Shown: positions 32,146 through 41,658, counted from the stretch's first letter. The stretch: 64,000 nucleotides of DNA from Kaistia sp. 32K (GCF_016629525.1 NZ_AP024269.1:3782001-3846000); one strand, 5' to 3'. Made by a program: numbers and translations. Notes: generated by a model from the letters alone, not told the origin.

Positions 32146-32309
32146 GGTGGCGAGCCACGATGGGCCGATGGAGTGATCGATCCCGGGAACCTACAGCGTA
32201 GGTGGGCGCCGTATGTCCGGAACCAGGGCTCCGGTCAGGGACAGCTCCCTTTTGGATCGATAAGGCCCCGGGGAATTGTGATCTCCTGTCGCACCGCGCA
32301 GCCTCGCCG
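32146..32309 (-). ncRNA. ssrS: 6S RNA
   Basis: Regulates transcription by mimicking an open promoter and sequestering the housekeeping RNA polymerase. It sits between zapA and 5-FCL on the minus strand, as in other Alphaproteobacteria. The ends pair (GGCGAG near the 5' end with CTCGCC near the 3' end). An inner stem ATCGATCC/GGATCGAT closes the central region, and 'GGAGCTGTCCCTGACCGG' and 'CATACGGCGCCCACCTACG' type blocks follow the alphaproteobacterial 6S pattern. A promoter -10 (TATATT, 32316-32321) lies just upstream. Ends are approximate to about 5 nt. Confidence 0.85.
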
Positions 32310-32410
32310 AGGACAAATATAGGCGACCGCAGGACGCTTAGCCAGCGATCTCGGCACGATCAGCTGGGAAGGTCTCGCTTTTCCAGTGCTGCGACGGCGG
32401 AAGGTCGGGA

Positions 32411-32782
32411 TCAGTCGCGCTTGTCGCCGGCGACGAGCTTCTCGGCGAGGCTCTCGAGGCGGCTCGCCGCGAGGTCGACGACGCGCGCGACGTTCGCTTC
32501 CGCTTCCTCGTAGCGCGCGATGACAGCCGCCTTGGTCTCGTTCATCGCGGCGAGCTCGGCCTCGAGCCGGCGGACCTGGCGCCGTGATTCGGCGAGGTCG
32601 TCGCCCATGGTGATCGCCGCCATGACGGTCAGGCGCTGGTCGCCGATCTCGCCAAAACTCTGGCGCAGCTGGCCGATGATTTCATTGAGACGATCGGCGA
32701 GGCCCTCGAGATGGGCCTCCTGGCCGTCGTCGCAGGCCATCCGGTAGGTCTTGCCGTTGATGGTGACGCTGACCTGCGACAT
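32411..32782 (-). CDS. zapA: Cell division protein ZapA
   Basis: Binds and bundles FtsZ filaments. The 123-residue protein has the ZapA head ('SQVSVTINGKTYRMACDDGQEAHLEGLADRL') followed by the long coiled-coil helix, with 'QRLTVMAAITMGDDLAESRRQVRRLEAEL'. It starts 3 bp after the DUF4164 stop and is therefore co-translated with it. 6S RNA lies about 100 bp downstream on the same strand. Confidence 0.94.
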   Translation of the reverse strand: MSQVSVTINGKTYRMACDDGQEAHLEGLADRLNEIIGQLRQSFGEIGDQRLTVMAAITMGDDLAESRRQVRRLEAELAAMNETKAAVIARYEEAEANVARVVDLAASRLESLAEKLVAGDKRD

Positions 32783-32785
32783 GGC

Positions 32786-33067
32786 TCAGCCGTCCTGCCG
32801 TTCGAGCACGGAGCGAATCGTTTCCATGGCGGCGACGAGACGGCGGGAGACTTCCTTGTTGGCCTCTTCGAGCCGCTCGGAGCGGGCTTCGGCCGCGTCG
32901 ACTGACTGCGCCAGACGCGAGCGATCAAGGCCGATCCGCTGCATTTCCGTTTCGATTTCGCCGAGGCGCACACCGGCGTTGAGCCGTCTGTCGACCGCTC
33001 CCTCCAGCCCGTCCAGCGCCGCACTCAAGCGCCGCAACGCACCTTCAATGGGCGACGCCCCTCGCAT
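32786..33067 (-). CDS. DUF4164 coiled-coil protein
   Basis: A 93-residue, almost entirely helical protein ('[19 protein letters not shown]' then heptads through '[18 protein letters not shown]'-like helix) matching the alphaproteobacterial DUF4164 family. It is the first gene of a two-gene unit with zapA, 3 bp apart, which suggests a role as a ZapA partner or regulator at the division site; this is inference from context. Confidence 0.85.
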   Translation of the reverse strand: MRGASPIEGALRRLSAALDGLEGAVDRRLNAGVRLGEIETEMQRIGLDRSRLAQSVDAAEARSERLEEANKEVSRRLVAAMETIRSVLERQDG

Positions 33068-33379
33068 TCTCGGCGGAATCTCCCTGTCGCATGCGGTCAG
33101 AAATCGTTCCGGACATTAGGCAGGCCCGAAACAGGGCGTCAATGGCTTATCCTGGGCTTATCCGGAAGCGGCCGTTTTCCCGGATTTCCGGGGGCTCGCG
33201 GCGGTTGCAGCAGGCTCTCTGCGACAGGTCGCGAGATTGACTCACAAGGGGGGTCTGTTATTTGTCGCAGCGCCTTTCCGCGACGGTCCGGCGGCCTGGT
33301 AGTTACCCCACAGAACAACGCGGCCGCGCGACTGCCCGACAAGCGAGCAGTGGCCCGGCCCACAAGCGTGGAAGCAGAG
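33068..33379. other. 312-bp divergent promoter region (zapA unit / tkt)
   Basis: Contains the promoters of DUF4164-zapA (minus) and tkt (plus). Two copies of GGCTTATCC occur at about 33141 and 33156. I see no convincing operator and no small gene. Confidence 0.4.
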
Positions 33380-35371
33380 ATGACAGCTCCTGAAACTCAC
33401 AAGCGCATGGCAAACGCCATCCGTGCGCTCGCGATGGATTCGGTCGAAAAGGCCAAGTCCGGCCATCCCGGCATGCCGATGGGCATGGCCGACGTCGCCA
33501 CGGTGCTGTTTTCGCGGTTCCTGAAATACGATGTCAACGCGCCGTTCTGGCCCGACCGGGATCGCTTCATCCTGTCGGCCGGCCATGGCTCGATGCTGAT
33601 CTATTCCGTCCTGCACCTGCTCGGCTCGAAGGAACTGCCGATCAGCGAACTGCAGAATTTCCGCCAGCTTCATTCGAAGACCCCGGGTCATCCCGAGAAC
33701 TTCATGACGCCCGGCGTCGAGACGACGACGGGTCCGCTCGGCCAGGGTCTCGCCATGTCGGTCGGCTTCGCGCTGGCCGAGCGCATGCTCGCCGCCGAAT
33801 ACGGCGCCGACCTCGTCGATCACTACACCTATGTGATCGCGGGCGACGGCTGCCTGATGGAAGGCGTCAGCCATGAGGCGATCGATCTCGCCGGCCATCT
33901 GAAGCTCAACAAGCTTATCGTCCTGTTCGACGACAACGGCATCACCATCGACGGCCACACCGATCTCTCGACCTCGGTCGACCAGGTGGCCCGCTTCAAG
34001 GCGAGCGGCTGGAACGCCGAGCGCGTCGACGGCCTCGATCCGGAGGAAGTCGCCGCGGCCATCGAGCGCGCCCGCAATTCCGACCGCCCGACCCTGATCG
34101 CCTGCAAGACGATCATCGGCTACGGCGCGCCGACCAAGGCCGACAGCCATGCCTCGCACGGCTCGGCGCTCGGCGACAAGGAAATCGCCGGCGCCCGCGA
34201 GGCGCTCGGCTGGCCCTACGCGCCGTTCGAGATCCCGGACGACGTCTACGCCGCCTGGCATGGCGCCGCCGCCAAGTCGGCTGAACCGCGCGCCGCGTGG
34301 GAGGCCCGCCTCGCCGCCGCCGACGCCGCCGTGCGTTCGGAATTCGAGCGCCGCATGAAGGGCGAGCTGCCGGCCGGCCTCGACGCCGCCGTCGACGCCT
34401 ACAAGAAGACCCTGTCGGAGACGAAGCCGAAGGTCGCCACCCGCAAGTCGTCCGAAATGGCGCTCGACATGCTGGCGACCGTGGTTCCGGAACTGGCTGG
34501 CGGCTCGGCCGACCTCACCGGCTCGAACCTGACCCGCGCCAAGGCGCAGCAGCCGCTGACCCCGGACGACTATTCCGGCCGCTACATCCACTACGGCATC
34601 CGCGAGTTCGGCATGTCGGCGGCGATGAACGGCATCGCGCTGCATGGCGGCTTCATCCCGTATGGCGGCACCTTCCTGGTGTTCACCGACTATGCCCGTC
34701 CGGCCATCCGCCTGTCGGCGCTGATGGGCGAGCGCGTGATCTACGTCATGACGCATGACTCGATCGGCCTCGGCGAAGACGGCCCGACCCACCAGCCGGT
34801 GGAGCATGTCGCGGCACTCCGGGCGATCCCGCATCTGCGCGTCTTCCGTCCGGCCGACGCGGTCGAAGTGGCCGAAGTCTGGCAGATCGCGATCGAGAGC
34901 CCGCACAATCCGTCGGTTCTCGCGCTGTCGCGCCAGAACCTGCCGACGCTGCGCACCGAGCACGTCTCGGAGAACAAGTCGGCCCGCGGCGCCTATCTGA
35001 TCGCCGGTCCGGAGACCGCCGACGTGACGCTGTTCGCGACGGGTTCCGAGGTCGAGATCGCCGTCAACGCCAAGGCGAAGATCGAGGAAGCCGGCCGCAC
35101 GGCCCGCGTCGTCTCGGTGCCGAGCTTCGAGCTGTTCGAGCTGCAGGACGACGCCTACAAGGCGGCGACCATCGGCAATTCGAAGGTCCGCGTCGGCATT
35201 GAGGCCGCCATCCGTCTCGGCTGGGACCGCTTCATCGGCGTCGACGGCATCTTCATCGGCATGAACGGCTTCGGCGCCAGCGCGCCGGCCGACCAGCTGT
35301 ACGAGTATTTCGGCATCACGGCGCAGCATGCCGCCGATGCGGCGCTGGCGCGGTTGAACACCAACGCCTGA
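33380..35371 (+). CDS. tkt: Transketolase
   Basis: Transfers two-carbon units between sugar phosphates using thiamine diphosphate. The 663-residue protein has '[29 protein letters not shown]' at the N-terminus and catalytic histidines in '[16 protein letters not shown]'. The ThDP-binding motif spans '[16 protein letters not shown]...[10 protein letters not shown]', and '[14 protein letters not shown]' and '[18 protein letters not shown]' (catalytic Glu) are present. '[17 protein letters not shown]' is the classical second transketolase signature. The ATG at 33380 follows GGAAG; the GTG ten codons upstream is less likely. First gene of the tkt-gap-pgk-fba run. Confidence 0.98.
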   Translation: MTAPETHKRMANAIRALAMDSVEKAKSGHPGMPMGMADVATVLFSRFLKYDVNAPFWPDRDRFILSAGHGSMLIYSVLHLLGSKELPISELQNFRQLHSKTPGHPENFMTPGVETTTGPLGQGLAMSVGFALAERMLAAEYGADLVDHYTYVIAGDGCLMEGVSHEAIDLAGHLKLNKLIVLFDDNGITIDGHTDLSTSVDQVARFKASGWNAERVDGLDPEEVAAAIERARNSDRPTLIACKTIIGYGAPTKADSHASHGSALGDKEIAGAREALGWPYAPFEIPDDVYAAWHGAAAKSAEPRAAWEARLAAADAAVRSEFERRMKGELPAGLDAAVDAYKKTLSETKPKVATRKSSEMALDMLATVVPELAGGSADLTGSNLTRAKAQQPLTPDDYSGRYIHYGIREFGMSAAMNGIALHGGFIPYGGTFLVFTDYARPAIRLSALMGERVIYVMTHDSIGLGEDGPTHQPVEHVAALRAIPHLRVFRPADAVEVAEVWQIAIESPHNPSVLALSRQNLPTLRTEHVSENKSARGAYLIAGPETADVTLFATGSEVEIAVNAKAKIEEAGRTARVVSVPSFELFELQDDAYKAATIGNSKVRVGIEAAIRLGWDRFIGVDGIFIGMNGFGASAPADQLYEYFGITAQHAADAALARLNTNA

Positions 35372-35452
35372 ATCACGAACTGAACCATGGCCGGGCAAAT
35401 GCGCCCGGCCGAAACGGACGAAGGCGCGGCGCGCGCCTCAAGGAGAGCGAAT

Positions 35453-36460
35453 ATGGCGGTGCGGGTTGCTATCAACGGGTTCGGCAGGATCGGCCGGAAC
35501 ATCCTTCGGGCGATCGTCGAGTCGGGCCGGACCGACATCGAGGTCGTCGCGGTCAACGATCTCGGCCCGGTCGAGACGAACGCCCACCTGCTCCGCTTCG
35601 ATTCGGTCCATGGCCGCTTCCCGCATGAGGTGATCGTCGACGGCGACACGCTCGTCATCGGCGACCGCCGCATCAAGGTCACGGCGATCAAGAACCCGGC
35701 GGAGCTGCCGCACAAGGAGCTCGGCATCGACATCGCGCTCGAGTGCACCGGCATCTTCACCTCGCGCGAGAAGGCCGCCGCCCATCTCGCAGCCGGTGCC
35801 AAGCGCGTCATCGTCTCGGCTCCCGCCGACGGCGCCGACTACACCGCCGTGCTGGGCGTCAACCATGAGGGCCTGACCAAGGACCACCTGGTGATCTCGA
35901 ACGGTTCCTGCACCACCAACTGCCTGGCGCCGGTCGCCAAGGTCCTGCAGGACACGGTCGGCATCGAGCACGGCTTCATGACGACGGTGCATTCCTACAC
36001 CGGCGACCAGCCGACGCTCGACACCATGCACAAGGACCTCTACCGCGCCCGCGCGGCGGCCCTTTCCTCGATCCCGACCTCGACCGGCGCCGCCAAGGCG
36101 ATCGGCCTGGTGATCCCGGAGCTCAAGGGCAAGCTCGACGGCTCGTCGATCCGCGTGCCGACCCCGAACGTCTCGCTCATCGACCTGAAGTTCGTCGCCA
36201 AGCGCCCGACCACGGTCGAAGAGATCAACGCGGCGATGAAGGCGGCGGCTGCCGGCCCGCTCAAGGGCGTCCTCGCCGTCACCGACCAGCCGAACGTCTC
36301 GCACGACTTCAACCACGACCCGCATTCGGCGACGTTCCACCTCGACCAGACCAAGGTCATCGACGGCACCTTCGTCCGCGTGCTGGCCTGGTACGACAAC
36401 GAGTGGGGCTTCTCGAACCGCATGGCCGACATGACGGCCTATTTCGCCAAGGTCCTCTGA
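35453..36460 (+). CDS. gap: Glyceraldehyde-3-phosphate dehydrogenase, type I
   Basis: Interconverts glyceraldehyde-3-phosphate and 1,3-bisphosphoglycerate. The 335-residue protein has '[18 protein letters not shown]' for NAD binding and 'VVAVNDLG', whose acidic residue fits an NAD-preferring enzyme. The active-site Cys is in '[18 protein letters not shown]' at about residue 154, with its His partner in '[11 protein letters not shown]'. '[11 protein letters not shown]' is near the C-terminus. The start at 35453 follows AAGGAGAG. It lies 81 bp after tkt and 120 bp before pgk. Confidence 0.98.
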   Translation: MAVRVAINGFGRIGRNILRAIVESGRTDIEVVAVNDLGPVETNAHLLRFDSVHGRFPHEVIVDGDTLVIGDRRIKVTAIKNPAELPHKELGIDIALECTGIFTSREKAAAHLAAGAKRVIVSAPADGADYTAVLGVNHEGLTKDHLVISNGSCTTNCLAPVAKVLQDTVGIEHGFMTTVHSYTGDQPTLDTMHKDLYRARAAALSSIPTSTGAAKAIGLVIPELKGKLDGSSIRVPTPNVSLIDLKFVAKRPTTVEEINAAMKAAAAGPLKGVLAVTDQPNVSHDFNHDPHSATFHLDQTKVIDGTFVRVLAWYDNEWGFSNRMADMTAYFAKVL

Positions 36461-36510
36461 GCGAATTGGCAAAGACGATTTGATCCGTCGAAACGAGATC
36501 AGCTAGAACC

Positions 36511-36543
36511 TGATGGCCCGGACACGTTCCGGGCCATTTTCAC
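36511..36543 (+). terminator. Hairpin terminator/attenuator between gap and pgk
   Basis: ATGGCCCGG-(7 nt)-CCGGGCCAT followed by TTTTCACATTT, 50 bp past the gap stop. It may reduce rather than abolish read-through into pgk. Confidence 0.7.
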
Positions 36544-36580
36544 ATTTGAGGGCGCATTCGCCCACAAGGAGAGAGCGCGC

Positions 36581-37780
36581 ATGTCGACCTTCCGCACCCT
36601 CGATACCGCCGAAATCAAGGGCAAGCGCGTCCTGATCCGCGTCGACCTGAACGTCCCGATGAAGGACGGCCGGGTCACCGACGACACCCGCATCCGCGCC
36701 ATCCTGCCGACGGTGCGCGACGTCACCAAGCGCGGCGGCAAGGCGATCCTCTTGGCGCATTTCGGCCGCCCGAAGGGCGAGCGCGTCGCCGACATGTCGC
36801 TCGCGCCCGTCGTGCCGGCGCTGGAGACGCTGCTCGGCAGCCCCGTCGCCTTCGCCAATGACTGCATCGGCAACGACGCCGCCCAGGCGATCGCCAAGAT
36901 GTCGGACGGCGACGTGCTGCTCCTGGAAAACACCCGCTTCCACAAGGGCGAAGAGAAGAACGACCCGATCTTCACGGCGGCACTCGCCGAGCTCGGCGAC
37001 GTCTATGTCAACGACGCCTTCTCCGCCGCGCACCGCGCCCATTCCTCGACCGAGGGCCTCGCCCACCAGCTGCCCGCCTATGCCGGCCGCTCGATGCAGG
37101 CCGAGCTGGAGGCGCTGGAAAAGGCGCTGACCAGCCCGAAGCGCCCGGTGATCGCCATCGTCGGCGGCGCCAAGGTCTCGTCCAAGATCGACCTCCTGGA
37201 AAACCTGGTCGGCAAGGTCGACGCGCTGGTGATCGGCGGCGGCATGGCCAACACCTTCCTGCACGCGCAAGGCCTGCCGGTCGGCAAGTCGCTCTGCGAG
37301 AAGGATCTCGCCGACACCGCCCGCCGCATTCTGGCCAAGGCCGAGACCGCCAACTGCGCCATCATCCTGCCGGTCGACGCCACCGTCGCCTATCATTTCG
37401 AGGCGCATGCCCCGAACCAGACCTATGGCGTCGAGGCGATCCCCGAGGACGGCATGATCCTCGACGTCGGCGGCCTGTCGGTCGAGCGCATCAACGCGGC
37501 GATCGACGACGCGGCGACGCTGGTCTGGAACGGCCCGCTCGGCGCTTTCGAGCTGGAGCCGTTCGATCGCGGCACGGTCGAGGCCGCCCGCCACGCGGCG
37601 AAGCGCACCAAGGAAGGCCACCTGCTCTCGGTCGCCGGCGGCGGCGACACGGTGGCGGCGCTCAATCACGCCGGCGTCGCCGACGACTTCTCCTATGTCT
37701 CGACGGCCGGCGGCGCCTTCCTCGAATGGCTGGAAGGCAAGCCGCTGCCCGGCGTCGAGGTATTGCGCCGCAACACTTAA
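36581..37780 (+). CDS. pgk: Phosphoglycerate kinase
   Basis: Transfers phosphate between 1,3-bisphosphoglycerate and ADP. The 399-residue protein has the N-terminal signature '[26 protein letters not shown]', substrate-binding '[10 protein letters not shown]' and '[15 protein letters not shown]', '[14 protein letters not shown]', the hinge, and the C-terminal nucleotide loop '[16 protein letters not shown]'. The start has AAGGAGAG upstream. Confidence 0.98.
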   Translation: MSTFRTLDTAEIKGKRVLIRVDLNVPMKDGRVTDDTRIRAILPTVRDVTKRGGKAILLAHFGRPKGERVADMSLAPVVPALETLLGSPVAFANDCIGNDAAQAIAKMSDGDVLLLENTRFHKGEEKNDPIFTAALAELGDVYVNDAFSAAHRAHSSTEGLAHQLPAYAGRSMQAELEALEKALTSPKRPVIAIVGGAKVSSKIDLLENLVGKVDALVIGGGMANTFLHAQGLPVGKSLCEKDLADTARRILAKAETANCAIILPVDATVAYHFEAHAPNQTYGVEAIPEDGMILDVGGLSVERINAAIDDAATLVWNGPLGAFELEPFDRGTVEAARHAAKRTKEGHLLSVAGGGDTVAALNHAGVADDFSYVSTAGGAFLEWLEGKPLPGVEVLRRNT

Positions 37781-37825
37781 ATCGTTTTAGTCCGCAGCGC
37801 AGCAAAACTACGGTCTTTGCGATAA

Positions 37826-37844
37826 TTTGATCAGGTCGATCAAA
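37826..37844. promoter_or_regulatory. Inverted repeat in the pgk-fba gap (TTTGATC-N5-GATCAAA)
   Basis: TTTGATC-AGGTC-GATCAAA is a perfect 7-bp inverted repeat in an AT-rich stretch, placed just before the pgk terminator hairpin. It may be an operator for the fba promoter region. The binding protein is unknown. Confidence 0.4.
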
Positions 37845-37884
37845 CAACTTCCGAGCTCATCGAGTTCGGAAGTTGTTTTATTTT
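37843..37884 (+). terminator. Intrinsic terminator of pgk
   Basis: AACAACTTCCGA-(11 nt)-TCGGAAGTTGTT followed by TTATTTTG, about 60 bp past the pgk stop. A 12-bp near-perfect stem of unusually low GC for this genome. Confidence 0.85.
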
Positions 37885-37896
37885 GCAGTGCAAAAT
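37880..37896. promoter_or_regulatory. 17-bp palindrome upstream of fba
   Basis: ATTTTGCA-G-TGCAAAAT is a perfect palindrome around one central base, 75-91 bp upstream of the fba ATG and directly after the pgk terminator. It fits a dimeric repressor or activator site for fba; the regulator is not identified. A separate ACCCGGA-CGG-TCCGGGT hairpin lies in the fba leader at 37928-37944. Confidence 0.45.
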
Positions 37897-37970
37897 CTAA
37901 CATGGCGAGTTATGCAACTGCCGGGAGACCCGGACGGTCCGGGTCCGCGCTTTGCAAGAGATCGCCCCGC

Positions 37971-39002
37971 ATGACCGAAAGCCTTCAGGATATTGCCCGT
38001 CGTCTCGTCGCGCCCGGAAAGGGCATTCTGGCGGCGGATGAGAGCTCGAGCACGATCAAGAAGCGTTTCGACAGCATCAACCTCGCCTCGACGGCCGACG
38101 CCCGCCGCGATTACCGCGAGATGCTGTTCTCGGCCGACCAGGCCATGCGCAACCACGTCTCCGGCGTCATCCTGTTCGACGAGACGATCCGCCAGCAGGC
38201 GAAGGACGGCCGGGCGCTGGTCGAGCTGATCACCGCGACGGGCTCGATTCCCGGCATCAAGGTCGACACGGGCGCCAAGGCCCTCGCCTTCCACCCCGGC
38301 GAGACCGTCACCGAGGGCCTGGACGGCCTGCGCGAGCGCCTGGTCGAATATCACAAGCTCGGCGCGCGCTTCGCCAAGTGGCGGGCGGTGATCACCATCG
38401 GCGAGACCCTGCCGACGCCGGGCGCCCTCTCCGCCAACGCGCACGCGCTCGCCCGCTACGCGGCGCTCTGCCAGGAAAACGGCATCGTCCCGATCGTCGA
38501 GCCGGAAGTCCTGATGGACAACCCGAACGCCACCCACACGATCGAGACCTGTCACAAGGTGACCGAAGCAACGCTGCGCGTCGTGTTCGACGAGCTCGAT
38601 CGCGCCCGCGTCGATCTCTCCGGCATCATCCTGAAGCCGAACATGGTCGTGCCGGGCAAGGACAGCGGCCAGAAGGCTTCCCCGTCCGAAGTGGCCGAGC
38701 GCACCGTCGCCGTGTTCCACGCCGCCGTGCCGACCTCGGTCCCGGGCATCGCCTTCCTCTCCGGCGGCCAGTCGGACGAGCTGGCGACCGAGCATCTCTC
38801 GCTCATCAACGCCATTGGCGACCTGCCCTGGGGCATCACCTTCTCCTATGGCCGCGCCCTGCAGGCGGCGGCGCTCAAGGCCTGGGGCGGCAAGCCGGAG
38901 AATGTCGCGGCCGGCCAGCAGGCCTTCCTGCATCGCTGCCGGATGAACGGCCTCGCGGCGCTCGGCCAGTGGAACGCGGAACTGGAGCGCGAGGTCGCCT
39001 GA
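37971..39002 (+). CDS. fba: Class I fructose-bisphosphate aldolase
   Basis: Cleaves fructose-1,6-bisphosphate through a Schiff base. The 343-residue protein is of the eukaryote-like class I type: 'LVAPGKGILAADESSSTIKKRF' near residue 15, 'YREMLFSADQAMRNHVSGVILFDET', 'FAKWRAVITIG' (active-site Lys), 'PIVEPEVLMD', and the Schiff-base lysine in 'LSGIILKPNMVVPGKDSG' near residue 223. 'FLSGGQSDELATEHL' follows. The start at 37971 (MTESLQDIA) matches the family; a longer in-frame extension runs through the pgk terminator and is rejected. A class I rather than class II enzyme in this position is typical of some Hyphomicrobiales. Confidence 0.96.
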   Translation: MTESLQDIARRLVAPGKGILAADESSSTIKKRFDSINLASTADARRDYREMLFSADQAMRNHVSGVILFDETIRQQAKDGRALVELITATGSIPGIKVDTGAKALAFHPGETVTEGLDGLRERLVEYHKLGARFAKWRAVITIGETLPTPGALSANAHALARYAALCQENGIVPIVEPEVLMDNPNATHTIETCHKVTEATLRVVFDELDRARVDLSGIILKPNMVVPGKDSGQKASPSEVAERTVAVFHAAVPTSVPGIAFLSGGQSDELATEHLSLINAIGDLPWGITFSYGRALQAAALKAWGGKPENVAAGQQAFLHRCRMNGLAALGQWNAELEREVA

Positions 39003-39028
39003 CCCCGGCTCCCGTCGCGGGAGGAAAG

Positions 39029-39053
39029 CGCCGCCTCTTTCCGAGGCGGCGCG
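39029..39053 (+). terminator. Hairpin after fba
   Basis: GCGCCGCCTC-TTTCC-GAGGCGGCGC is a perfect 10-bp stem 26 bp past the fba stop, followed by a weak GTTAATA. Confidence 0.65.
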
Positions 39054-39228
39054 TTAATACGGCCCCTAGGCTCTTCCTATCCTGCGGCAAATCACGCTAA
39101 ACCTTGAGCGCCGGGGCGTGATCGGCTTCTTCCGAGGCCCCGGCACGGACTTGGCGCGTTTCTTCGGCCACGGTTCTGGCCGATGCGTGCAGGGTGAAAC
39201 GAGACGCAGCGCGATCCGGCGGAAACCA

Positions 39229-40239
39229 ATGGCAAGAGATTTCGACCCCTACAAGCTTGCCAGTCCGCAAGTGTATCTCTGGCGGATGATCGTATTCCTG
39301 GTGATCGCCGCGTTCGTCGCCCTGATCCTCTATCGCCAGGTCTATACGTCCTTCCTCGCCAATCCGGCGCTGAACGGCGTCATCATCGGCGTGCTGTTCA
39401 TCGGCATCCTGCTGGCCTTCCGCCAGGTGATCCGCATCTTCCCGGAGATCCGCTGGGTCAACGGCTTCCGCAATTCCGACCGCTCGATCGAGCTGGAACG
39501 CGCGCCCGTGCTGCTGGCGCCGATGGCGGCGATCCTCGGCGATCGCATCGGCCGCATGTCGATCTCGACCCAGACCATGCGCTCGGTGCTCGATTCGATC
39601 CTGATGCGCCTCGACGAGGACCGCGACACCTCGCGCTACTTGACCGGCCTGCTCATCTTCCTCGGCCTGCTCGGCACCTTCTGGGGCCTGCTCGAAACGG
39701 TCAGCGCCGTCGCCGACGCCATCCGCAGCCTCAACATCGGCACCGGCGACAGCGCCGTGATCTTCGAGGATCTGAAATCCGGCCTCGAGGGTCCGCTGAC
39801 CGGCATGGGCACGGCGTTCTCGTCCTCGCTGTTCGGTCTCGCCGGCTCGCTGATCCTCGGCTTCCTCGACCTGCAGGCCGGCCAGGCGCAGAACAAGTTC
39901 TATACCGAGCTGGAAGACTGGCTCTCCACCGTCACCGACCTCGATCCGAGCATGCTCGACGTGCGCGAGGGCGCCTCGACCGGCGAGGACCTTCGCGTCG
40001 CGATCGAGCGGCTGACCGCGGCGGTGCAGGAGGGCGGCGGCGGTTCCGGCGGCTCCACCCAGCGCGCCACCGCCGCCATGGCCAATCTCGCCGAGGGCAT
40101 CCAGGGGCTGGTGCAGCACATGCGCAGCGAGCAGCAGGTGGTGCGGGGCTGGGTTGAGCAGCAGGCCGAGCAGCAGCGCGAGATGCAGCAGCTTCTGGAA
40201 CTGATCGCCAAGGCCCTCAAGCAGCCGGCCGGAGAGTAG
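39229..40239 (+). CDS. MotA/TolQ/ExbB-like inner-membrane protein
   Basis: A 336-residue protein with two N-terminal membrane helices (about residues 20-37, 'MIVFLVIAAFVALILY', and 49-63, 'GVIIGVLFIGILLAF'). A cytoplasmic stretch follows, then the MotA-like pair: 'YLTGLLIFLGLLGTFWGLLETV' at about 141-162 and 'MGTAFSSSLFGLAGSLILGFL' at about 192-212. The C-terminal 100 residues are a glutamine-rich coiled coil ending in 'LLELIAKALKQPAGE'. It is 1 bp from the OmpA-domain partner gene. The pair forms a likely ion-driven stator-like complex unrelated to flagella here. Confidence 0.85.
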   Translation: MARDFDPYKLASPQVYLWRMIVFLVIAAFVALILYRQVYTSFLANPALNGVIIGVLFIGILLAFRQVIRIFPEIRWVNGFRNSDRSIELERAPVLLAPMAAILGDRIGRMSISTQTMRSVLDSILMRLDEDRDTSRYLTGLLIFLGLLGTFWGLLETVSAVADAIRSLNIGTGDSAVIFEDLKSGLEGPLTGMGTAFSSSLFGLAGSLILGFLDLQAGQAQNKFYTELEDWLSTVTDLDPSMLDVREGASTGEDLRVAIERLTAAVQEGGGGSGGSTQRATAAMANLAEGIQGLVQHMRSEQQVVRGWVEQQAEQQREMQQLLELIAKALKQPAGE

Positions 40240-40240
40240 C

Positions 40241-41269
40241 GTGGCCGCCCGCGGACGCCGCCGTGAGGCCAGGACGGACGTCTGGCCCGCCTTCGTCGAC
40301 GTGCTGTCGAACCTCCTGCTCGTCTTCATCTTCCTGCTCTCGATCTTCGCGCTGCTACAGTTCCTGCAGAGCCGCGAGATCACCGGCAAGGACACGGTGC
40401 TGAACCGGCTGAACAGCCAGATCGCCGAGCTGACCGAGCTCCTCGCCATGGAGCGGGCCGGCAAGCAGGATTCGGCCGACCAGCTCGCCAACCTGCAGGC
40501 GAGCCTCGCCTCCGCGGAAGCCGAGCGCGACCGGCTGAAGAGCGCCGCCGACAGCCAGTCGGCTGCCGCCGGATCGGCTGAGGGCCAGATCGCCATCATC
40601 ACCAAGGCGCTGGAAAACGAGAAGGTCGTCAGCCAGAAGGCGCTGTCGCAGGTCGAGATCCTGAACCAGCAGATCGCCGCGCTCCGCCGCCAGATCGGCG
40701 CGCTGGAGGAGGCGTTGAACGCCTCGGAGAAGCGCGACACCGAGAGCCAGACCAAGATCGCCGATCTCGGCCGCCGGCTGAACGTCGCGCTGGCGCAGCG
40801 CGTGCAGGAACTGTCGCGCTATCGCTCCGACTTCTTCGGCCGCCTGCGCGAGATCCTCGGCAACCGGCCCGACATCACCGTCGTCGGCGACCGCTTCGTC
40901 TTCCAGTCCGAGGTGCTGTTCCCGTCGGGTTCGGACGAGATCAACGCCGAGGGCCGGGTCGAGATGACCAAGCTCGCCGAGGCGCTGAAGACGCTCGAGG
41001 GCGAGATCCCGCCTGAGATCGCCTGGGTGCTGCGCGTCGACGGCCACACCGACGCCCGGCCGCTCTCCGGCTCGGGGCGCTTCCGCAACAACTGGGAACT
41101 GTCGTCGGCCCGCGCCATCGCGGTCGTCCGCTTCCTGGTCGAGCAGGGCGTGCAGCCGATCCACCTGGTCGCCGCCGGCTTCGGCGAATACCAGCCGCTG
41201 GAACAGGGCTCGACCGAAGCCGCCTACGCCAAGAACCGCCGCATCGAGCTGAAATTGACGGAACGGTAG
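40241..41269 (+). CDS. MotB/OmpA-like peptidoglycan-binding membrane protein
   Basis: A 342-residue protein starting with GTG 1 bp after the MotA-like gene. A basic N-terminus leads into one membrane helix whose beginning holds an aspartate ('VWPAFVDVLSNLLLVFIFLL'), at the position of the proton-carrying Asp of MotB. A long coiled coil covers about residues 50-200. The C-terminal OmpA-like domain has 'FQSEVLFPSGSDEIN', 'VLRVDGHTDARPLSG', 'NWELSSARAIAVVRFL' and 'GFGEYQPL...KNRRIEL', the peptidoglycan contacts. Overall it is a MotB/ZorB-like architecture with a very long stalk. Partner and role are unproven. Confidence 0.85.
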   Translation: MAARGRRREARTDVWPAFVDVLSNLLLVFIFLLSIFALLQFLQSREITGKDTVLNRLNSQIAELTELLAMERAGKQDSADQLANLQASLASAEAERDRLKSAADSQSAAAGSAEGQIAIITKALENEKVVSQKALSQVEILNQQIAALRRQIGALEEALNASEKRDTESQTKIADLGRRLNVALAQRVQELSRYRSDFFGRLREILGNRPDITVVGDRFVFQSEVLFPSGSDEINAEGRVEMTKLAEALKTLEGEIPPEIAWVLRVDGHTDARPLSGSGRFRNNWELSSARAIAVVRFLVEQGVQPIHLVAAGFGEYQPLEQGSTEAAYAKNRRIELKLTER

Positions 41270-41309
41270 ACCGCGGTTTCTGTCAGACGAGCCTTCGCAC
41301 GCCTCCCCC

Positions 41310-41410
41310 CGTCATCCCCGCGACGGCGGGGATCCATTCAGCCGGGTCCCCGGGAGGATCGACACCCCGCGCTTCGGCTGCATGGATCCCGGGTCAAGCC
41401 CGGGATGACG
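41310..41410. repeat. Family A palindromic repeat (copy 3, inverted)
   Basis: CGTCATCCCCGCG..GCGGGGATCCATTCAGCCGGG... to ...CATGGATCCCGGGTCAAGCCCGGGATGACG: the same ends as copy 1 in opposite orientation. With the family C repeat it fills most of the 431-bp gap 41270-41700; nothing else was recognised there. Confidence 0.85.
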
Positions 41411-41512
41411 GCGAGCGTGGACGATCGCCGGCGCGCAATCGCTACCAGTCGGCAGGTCTGCTAGCTGCTCTCGCCGAGAGCGTTCTGCCAGTCTGAATTC
41501 CCAAAACTCAGC

Positions 41513-41658
41513 CATCATCCTGAGGTGCCCGGCGGAGCCGGACCTCGAAGGAGGGTCCAGGAGGCTACATTCGGGAGGCGGTTCGGATCTCGGTTGTTTC
41601 GGAGCTTCGCTGGACCCTCCTTCGAGGCTTCGCTGGCGCGAAGCACCTCAGGATGATG
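41513..41658. repeat. Family C palindromic repeat (copy 1)
   Basis: A 146-bp element with long complementary arms: CATCATCCTGAGGTGC...CCTCGAAGGAGGGTCCAG on the left and CTGGACCCTCCTTCGAGG...GCACCTCAGGATGATG on the right. The interior differs from the second copy at 44147-44292. Fully folded it makes a very long hairpin. Confidence 0.9.

Noticed and set aside
33242..35398. A 718-codon open frame on the minus strand
   Set aside because: Exactly antisense to transketolase; composition artefact of high third-position GC.
39229..41269. Zorya anti-phage system
   Set aside because: The pair looks ZorA/ZorB-like, but no ZorC/ZorD or ZorE gene follows; the next gene is an ABC exporter and the surroundings are core genes.
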